NCBI GenBank assembly: GCA_021014325.1
Contig: CM037471.1
Coordinates: 24,696,818 to 24,760,817 of the forward strand
Source: Plazaster borealis
Taxonomy: Eukaryota > Echinodermata > Asteroidea > Forcipulatida > Labidiasteridae
Length of the DNA stretch: 64,000 nucleotides
Direction of reading: 5' to 3'
Shown one piece after another: positions 12,401 to 21,400 of this stretch (the first letter of the stretch is position 1; every line of letters begins with the position of its first letter). The notes beneath the pieces are model-generated. The model was not told the origin of the DNA. It ran no database searches and saw only the letters and a program-made list of their open reading frames with translations. Both the position numbers and the translations under genes were made by a program.

Positions 12401-15400
12401 AGCATTTAACAGTTTGATAATCAAGTTAACATTTACCCCCAGCATAGAACAAGGAACCCCAGATAAGTGTATTTCAGAACTAACCCCCCCCACCCCATCC
12501 CACCCTTAAAAAAAAAATAGGGAAAGATTAAAACAATTCTTGCAAATTTAAACAAGTTAGCATATTACATTTTAATATCGACCGTTGCACTCTGTTTGGG
12601 ATAATGTTGAAGGAATCTGTCAGCCCATCTTCTCATTGTTCCCACATACTCCTGAGCATCATCAAGAACACTCTGCTCCGTCATTCCAATAGCATACCTG
12701 AGAATGCAGAACAAACAATCCAACAATCTTCAATATCCCATCCACTCCTGAGGTGTGTCTTATTTCTCTAGAATCAAAATCATCAGCAGCCAACTTTATA
12801 AAGTTGCAAAAGCACACATATTTGCCAAGCTCAGAAAAACATTGTTGCTGAGCAGGTTACCAATCGAACACCATGAGATATTTCGTGTTTGTGACTGGTT
12901 TCCTGCTAAATTATGCTAAGCATGCAAACTTGTTAAGCACAATGTTTTGCTTGGCAGCTCTGTCAAAGGAATGCCATAGCTAGGATATTTCCTCAATTGT
13001 GCACTTTTTTCATAACAGCACAAAATGTTGGGGTTTTTATAAAAAAGTCCACCAGAAAAAAAATGCTATGCCACCCCACTATATCAAGTTGGGCCTTGAT
13101 TTGAAAAATGTGGGCCTTCTGCAATTTAGTCTCTTGCTTTTAAAATTAAGTTGGTAGGCACTACATGCTTGGGCACATGCCCCCAGAGATCTCTAGTGCC
13201 GTGTTATCAGCTTAAAAAAACCCAGGCCATCTAGCAAGTCGGTATCACCGCTAAAACAAACCCAAGAAAACAGAAGAAAAATTGCAATGTTTCTTTCAGA
13301 TTTCCAAAGTTCCCAATTTATATCAATGTAAGAAAGGTGCAAAGAATACAATTAGCTTGGTTTCCAACATTCAAGCCAATCCTAACCCAAGTTATTGGTG
13401 CACAGACCGGCAGCAGTTAGGGAGTTTTTAAGTTTAATTTTCTTCAATTGCTAAAGAAAGTACTTAACAAATTTCATAGCATTTTGTGGCATGGGTGGCT
13501 AGAGTGAATGCACCAGCCTCTTATCACAGTGGCCTTAGTTTGATTCCTGGCTAGGGCCATATGTGAGTCAAGTTGTGCATTAGTTCTCTCCTGTGCCACA
13601 ATGGTTTTTCTTAGGGCTCTCTGATTTTCTCCCTCCGAGAAAATCAAATGCTTTCAATCTCTGGCTGTGCTCAGTGGTGATATATGGGTCGATGTGGCTT
13701 GCTGCTTTTATATGCCTGCGGCTCAACCACATTATAGCCCTGTCCTTCGCAATTCAGCTTCTCAGCTACGTACAAGTAAGGGTGATTAGCCTCAAATGTT
13801 AAATTATTTATTGATAACACTTACATGTCTATGAGGTAAGGCAGCCGGTGTGAAACCTTGTCTACAACTTTCAGAAGATTACCTTCAGAGAAATTCTTTG
13901 TTTCTACAGCCTAAAGCACAACAATTCAAGAAAAGACAAAAACTGACTTGAAGGTTTGAAAAATTAATCAATGAATTGTTTGCCACAAAAAATACATAAA
14001 CCGTTAATGAATGATCTTTTGGAATTTTCAGACAGCCATTGCTGAAAAGCAAAGCACTTTTTTGTAAAAAAAAAAAATACTCCGCAACGATTTAATATAT
14101 GTTAATTTTGCATCCCTGATGCAAAATTTACATCTATTAAATCGATGCAGTACCCGCTGCTAAAATATAGAATTCGAACTAGCTCGGTGGTCTAGTGGTA
14201 AGACATCTGCCCTAGCATGGCAAAGGTTGTAAGTTCGAATCCCACCCCGAGTGATATGCCTGGTGTGTTTTTTACAGAACTCGGGAAAGTACTGAGTATA
14301 TAGTGCTTTAAATACACATCGGTGTAAGGGCTAAAAACAAATAAGAAATAAAAATCTGTAGGGTAGCTTTGTACTATTTTTAAAGGAGCCCAAAAGTGAT
14401 GGCACTTCAGAACACTGCATAGAATAGAACGAGAAACCTACCTTGTCAAACACTTCATGAAGCATTGTACCAAGCAGCATTGGTTTGCTGGCACAGTCCA
14501 ATCCCTGCAAAGAAAATCAAAAATCACACAACATCAACGGCAAAGGAATGATTTTAATAAGTGCCAATACACAGTCAAGGCTGTTAACCATGATTTGCTT
14601 CTCTTCATCTGGGTATATAAATAAAGACCAGCAAGGACGACTTAAGATGGTAGTGTGATTGATCTCATAATTGCTCATGAGCTGCTTCAGGTTATTGTTA
14701 TTTATAATTATATCTTTCTAGTAATGAAACCAAGGAACTCTAAAACGTTCTTTGCACTGTGAACCGTAGGGCTGAAGATACCTGTGAAGGGAAGATGTTG
14801 ATGAATTCTCGACTTTAGATGTGGGAGGAAAAGCCAAGCAATCAGGTAGCGACTGAAAACCCAATTCACATGCAAGGCTCTGGTCTGAAGCAGGATTCGA
14901 ACCAGGGTCCACAGAGGTGAAAAGCAGGGAAGAAACCACTGAGCACAGAATGGGCTCTTCTCATTTCCCCAAGAGTTTGAAAGCTTCTTGTGAAGTTCAC
15001 ATAATGGCTAACCAAAAAAAACAGCAAATGAGAATCTACATCAATTACTGTATATCATACTTACTTTAAATTTTTCTCCCAGCAAGGACCTTAAATAAGT
15101 AGAATAAAAAAGTACACAATTAATTAATTATTATTATTACTATTATTATAATTATATATTTCTGATAATGAAACAAAGTGCCTCCTAAGTAAACTTAATC
15201 ACTGTAGATCGCAATGCCCGAGAAAACCTGTAAACAAGGGTGCTTGTATGTGAACCAGAAACACGGGGTTAACCCCCACTCTTCCAATAGCTCTTCTATT
15301 TGTGCTTAGCTGTCAGAGCTAAAACATTGGTACTGCTACTAATAATAATCATCACAGGAATCTTATAGTTAGTGCATTACAAAACTGAGAGGAATCACAA

Positions 15401-18400
15401 TGAGCTTTTCAACAAATTACATACAAAAACAACAAGCAGAAAAAGACTAACGAGGACCGAAAGGTCAAACTTCATCAGGTCTAAAAAGGGGATGATTGTT
15501 ACCTTCTCATACAACGGATACTCCTTGACACACTGGTCCCTGTAAGTAAGAGATCAGGGTGAACAATCAAGAAATTCTGCTGCTGGTCTACGGTGCACAT
15601 CCCTGAGGAGTCAAACTTCCCATGGACGGCCACGACGTCTCCTTCATGAAGGAGTGTATTGAACCTGCAGAATGTAACGTCGGTATTTGACTACATCAGA
15701 ATGAATTTGATGTGAGCTTGTATTTAATTTGAAAAAATAGACAGACAGACCAATAGATGGACAGACAGACAGATGGAAAAAAATTAGAAATACAACAAAA
15801 TTCAACTAATAATTTGTGGTTTATTACTTGATATTTGAAATAAAAAGTTGCATCCCCTTAAGGTGATCCCTTGGCTGCCGCTTCCCAGGTTGTATCATAA
15901 ATTTGGGTGTGATCCCTGGCTATACGGCAGCTAACGATTGTATGACTTCTGACTGGCACCCCGAACAAAGATATTGACAAAATAGGGAGACCGTCAACAT
16001 AGGGCTAGATAGCTCAGTTGGTAGAGCAACGGCACACTAATTCTGAGGTTGCAGGTTCAAGTCCTGCTCTAGTAACTTTTTCTTTGTTAACCCAAAAATA
16101 TTCAAAATTTACCCAGTCAATTTTCCTGATGGTTTAGGACTTAAAATTTGACAAAGGAAGAAAAAAACTAAAACCAAAAAATATTAGCTTTGAAACAGAT
16201 TAGGATGATTGAATCGGTCCGAGGCACTGCCAGGGTTAAGAAGATACTGAATAATCTCTCATAGAACAAAATAAGAAACTAAAGGAAGGAATGATCTGTA
16301 CATTTGAACAAGACATGTCCGTCAGCTTACATACTCTGTTCTGTGCTCTGTTGGACAGAGTTTTGACTTCCGTCTAATACTTGACTGAGATTCTTTGTTT
16401 TGTTTTGTGAAAACACATATTAATTAAGACTGAGACAAAAATATAAAATGTAGAACAGAAGGGCTGTAATATTTACCATGAGCCTGTCAGCTTACATGAC
16501 CTCTGTTTGTATTCGGTCAGACACATCAACCGTATCAGTTTCTCACTGCAGGAGAAGAAGACAAGGGTAAAATAATAAAGGATTATTTTACCTTTCTGCC
16601 CCTATCCATTCCAACCAAAGACAGCCGGTGCAATAAAACATTGGATTTAAATTGGCACACCTGAGGTTCAAGGTCAAAGGTAATTCTGTTTGTAAGTGTG
16701 ACATAATTCCACTGTAAACCGCGCCTACTTCACACAAGCTGGGTCCACTAATTACAAGATACCCATTGGAGTTACATGGAGCTAGATTTCTTTGATGATT
16801 TATGCAAGAAAAGTTGAATAATTGGACTTAGCTTTTACATACGTTCTTCAAAGACTGAGGTTTTCTTAGAATTAAAAGTTTCCATCATAAGAAATGCCTT
16901 TTAATGAAGAAATGGGTGATGTTTGGTTAAGTTACACACAATCGTATGCCGGCTTTGGAACCGGAAAAAGCGAAAACTTTAGGCGTGTAGCAGACACGCT
17001 CACGTGTGACCCGATGACTTACTAACTTTAGGCATGTAGCAGACACGCTCACGTGTGACCCGATGACTTACTAACAAGATTAGGCCATTGATACACATCT
17101 ACTTCCCCCAATGTCATGGATGAATGAGAAAATACAAGGATGAAAAAACCCAGAAGGAATTCAGCAGATGAAATGAAAAGTTATTCTGACCTTCCAATAT
17201 CTTGGATGCCCATTACTCTGTATCGATTCAGATCAACTGGTAGGGAAACCTCCTTCTGCTCAGCTGAGTTTTTAAATGGCGAGAGAAGACTGAAATCCCT
17301 TGTGACCTTAGTCTCCAAGTTCCCAAGTTTATCCTTCATCAACAAAATCATTTAATCACAATATCACATTAAAGTCAGATCTCCTATTAATTCAAATAAT
17401 TTTTAAGTGGCAGCAGACACAGCATTGTTTTTAGAGTTATGAGCATTATTGAGAATAATGGATTTACCTAATAAGTCTGCTGCCCCCAAGGGTCTCCAAA
17501 AGTCTCTCATTGCTTTGGATGGTCAAGATGCTTTTGCCATGGTGTACTTTGTAATGTTGTGATCATGAATTTACATTTTCATCTTTAGCAGCAGGCAGTT
17601 GCTTGTCTCTAAAGAGGTAACTTCAAGAACATTGAAGATCTAAGTCATTGCATTCGGATTGGCAAGATTGAAAGTAAAATACTAATTCATTTCCCCAAAT
17701 TATAAATTGTATTTTACCTCCGATGTGCCATCATTTCCAAGGTTGTCCATATCCATTGTTGCAAAGAGAGAATCATTGAGTTCTCCATCCCACAATTCAT
17801 CAGATCCATGACTTGGCTGACTGCCAAGGTTTGAATGTGAGCTGCTTTCCCGGATCTTATCTGAAGGACCAGTTAATAAACAGCCCATTACAGCTAAGTC
17901 TGAGTTTTCAGTGGCACACAGGTTTATGTTTGTCCTCTTGTCTGATGCTGTTGGTTTGTTAACTTCATCAACATCAGATTTCTGTGGTGAACTTTCTTTC
18001 CTAATGTCAGAAGATTCTGCACCTTGATAACTGTCAATGTTGGTTTTGTCTATGAGGTTTTGAGGACTTGTGCTACTTCTTGAGAGCGACAAATCTTTGA
18101 CAGCATCAACTTTTTCATAGAGATTCTCTTTTTCTTGTTGAAATAGCGATTTTTTGACAGCAGAGGCGATATGCTCAGTTTTCCTGTTTGGGGAAAACAT
18201 GATTGAATCTTTTACCGTACTTAATAGTGGCGAGTTTATCATTTCAGACAAGTGTGACTCTATGGTTTGTTTATCATGACTGGTGTAGACCCGCTTTGCA
18301 TAGGGTGAGCTCCCCTTACAAGGGGATCTCTTCCGCATGTTCAACTTTGTCTTACTTTGAGCCGCTGTTGTTGATTGGCTCTTACTGTGTTGATTTTTTC

Positions 18401-21400
18401 CCATCACCTTCAATTTGATTTTGGACGGTTTCACTGCAAAAGGATTAACAATGGTTTTCTTGGTGGATGAAGCAAATAAGTCCTCCTCTAAAGAAACACT
18501 GCTTGGGATGGAAGTATGCAGATCAACATCGCCATCATCTTCAGCTGAACTGGCAGAATTTAAGCAGTCTGTATATTTATCTACGCTTGGTAAGGTCAAG
18601 CTCTCATCATGGTCACGCTGTATGGTATTTTTCACAGGGCTAGGGCCTAATTTAAGGTTGCGGTTGTTTTTTCTGAAGGTCCTTGAGAGCTTTGAAGATG
18701 GCCTTCGAGCACGGAATACCTGTCTCTCCCCTAAGGTACCACTTTTTGCTTTCATGTTCAATTGGTAAGGAATCTTCTGGTCAGAGTTGTTTGTCAGAGA
18801 TGATGCCAATGAAGAATACTCCCGTAGCATCTCTTCTAAGGGATCGTTTGTTTGTTCAATTTCATCTTTCAGATCAAATCCAGTATGTGGCACTGCAGTT
18901 AAGTCATCGTTCTGCTTTTCTTTTTGAGGTACAATCGCAGAGAACTCTGGCTCAGCAATGATCCTCGTAAGATCACTGCCGCTGGACTCTTGGATTGAAT
19001 CACTGGTATTAACGCTTGATTTCTGCTCTCTGTTCAGTGTTGTACCAACGGGATTTGCTTCAACCTTGAAAGGATCACCTGCACAGAGAGTGCCTGGAGC
19101 CAAACTGACTCCTAGCGGAAGCTGTGGAAGCGTTGTCAGTCTCTTACCTCCTTTTGGGGTATGGGTTGATGTTTCAGCAAATTCTTGCAGCATCTCTTCA
19201 AGTAAGTCAGGCGACGATGTCCCTTCATCATCAAGACAGGATCCCTTGTTTTTCCTAAACGATTTCAATGACGTAATCTTGTCACTTCTAGTGGAAAATC
19301 TCTCTGCATTTCGGAAATCGGGTCTACCTTTTCCGCAATGGGCTTTTCCCGCAGCTATGCTGAGCTTCTTTGAGTGGCTGTCATTTCTGAGGCGGCTGAT
19401 TGATTTGTTGCGTTGGTGTGGATGACCAGCACTGGTTGGTGTCTCTGGAACAAAGATCGAGAAGTCAGTCTTGAGGTTCCTGTTAGGTGTCAAATCATCA
19501 TCTGGTAGAGGAGAAGAAATCTTGTGGGTTTTCTTGCCGTTGAGAACTGCCTCAGGAGTTTCTGGGATGACTGTATGGAAAATGAAAGTTCATTTAAGAA
19601 ACCGACTAAATGTCAATAAAAAAAACCCTGGTTAAAAAGGAAAACCCAGACGAAATATCATCTCTGCATGAACCAAAAGGTCAAGTCGGAGCCATCACAT
19701 TCTATTAGAGATATTTTAATGGCACCACCACAAACCCTTTAAGATCATATTTCCACTATATAAAGATTTAAATTGTACTTTAAAAAATGTCTTTGGTGCT
19801 ACTGCAAACATTATTGATTGCATATTATCAGCATATTAAGTTTCATTCCCTACATGTTGTGAACTTGTAAGTAAGTTCAAAATTCAATATTACAATATTT
19901 ACTTGTAAGTACACAGATTTGTTCTTTATTTGAACAAAATCCTACCCACAGGCAGCTACCACAGACTTCCACAAATTACCTTCTAGGCTAGCATTGGGTA
20001 CATGGGTATCTTCTGTTTGTACAGCAGGTATTAATGTGGAAACCCCATGGCTTGTGTACTGTGGACTTAGTCTCCACAGTCTCCTGTGGTATTTTGTGGA
20101 AAGAGCCTGTTGGGCAGGAGAGTACACTGATAGTACTAGGGAACCAACACCCACTTGAACTGCTTAAATGGATTTGCCTTCAATTACTATTAAAATGACT
20201 GGACTCTGATTAGGGTTGGATGCCTTGCCCCATGCAAGCATGATGAGTTTGGTTGTGTAGTAGTGTAGTAGTCCACAATCTAGTAATCCAACAGAATCAA
20301 GTGAAACTTGTCAATGGATTTTAATATTTTAGTTTTTTTAAAAGGAAACAGTCAAAAACAAAACTCTTTCCTTAAACTAACCTGTAATTTGAGACCCTTG
20401 ACTTCCTTGATTGAGATCAATGGTGTTGTCATGATGAAAACCACTAGCCTGGGCATTGTGGTTGCTGTTATTTCCCTTGGCTTCTTGGACAAACCTGGTT
20501 TTAGACACTTGTACCAGGCTAACATTTGACGGTTGGCGAAGTTCACTATTTTTGGAATCACTGACAGAAGTGTAATTGACTTTTCTCAGAGGAGTTTCCA
20601 GCAACGTCTTTTGAACTTCAGAGAGAGTTTTTTTCCCCTTGTGATTTCCTCTATAACTTTCCAAATGTCTCTCTTTGCTTTGATGGCAGACTTTGGATGT
20701 TGTGACTTTAAGGTTGGGGCTCTTTGATGTCTTCTGTGGTTGGAAATCAGACGAGTCGTCTGTGGTTTTTAGCAAACTATGAAAAGATTTGGAAGTGGAC
20801 TTCTGATGAGGGGAAACAATGGTTCTGGCACCCGGCTGGACTTGAGTAAACAGCTTAGACTGCCCACCTGGTGGCTGGAAACAAAAATTGTTTTGGTTAT
20901 TAGATTGCAAGATATGTAACAAAACAATTGCATAGAATATTAGCAGAACATAGATAAATGTAGCTCCTTTCTATGGCAAATCCTCCAGCATACAGAGAAA
21001 GTTTAGTTGTGGATTGGCCCTAGAATGGGGATAGGGTACTTGATACATATGATCCTTTCAAAGATGGGAAAATGCACTGACATTGGCGATTCACAAATGG
21101 ATTAAAACTCACTCAAGCAATGTAGTCAAGGTGAAAATACTTCCTTAAGAAGATCTGTAAATTTAGTTTTTGAGAAAAAAAGGAGGACAGTGCTTGGTAC
21201 AGAAAAGTTTGTAGGACCTAATTTTATATTTTTTATTATATCTCGCTGGCCAATCTTGGGAGCTATCTCACTGGCCAATCTTGGGAGCTATATCACTGGC
21301 CAATCTTGGGAGCCATCTCACTGGCCAATCTTGGGAGCCATCTCACTGGCCAATCTTGGGAGCTATCTCACTGGCCAATCTTGGGAGCTATCTCACTGGC

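Noticed and set aside
14178..14260. tRNA-Glu/Gly gene
   Set aside because: Followed by a non-tRNA body shared with 60981-61150; a SINE head.
16003..16085. tRNA gene
   Set aside because: A and B boxes are present but the anticodon and acceptor stems do not pair, and a related copy sits in a larger repeat at 31600-31925; it is a tRNA-derived element.
16322..16360. Extra DNA2 micro-exon between exons 7 and 8 (AGCACAGAACAGAGTAT)
   Set aside because: Has an AG and GTAAGC, but inclusion breaks the frame into exon 8, while direct joining gives the conserved sequence.
18203..19425. Plus-strand open frames opposite DNA2 exon 5
   Set aside because: Antisense shadows of a long coding exon.
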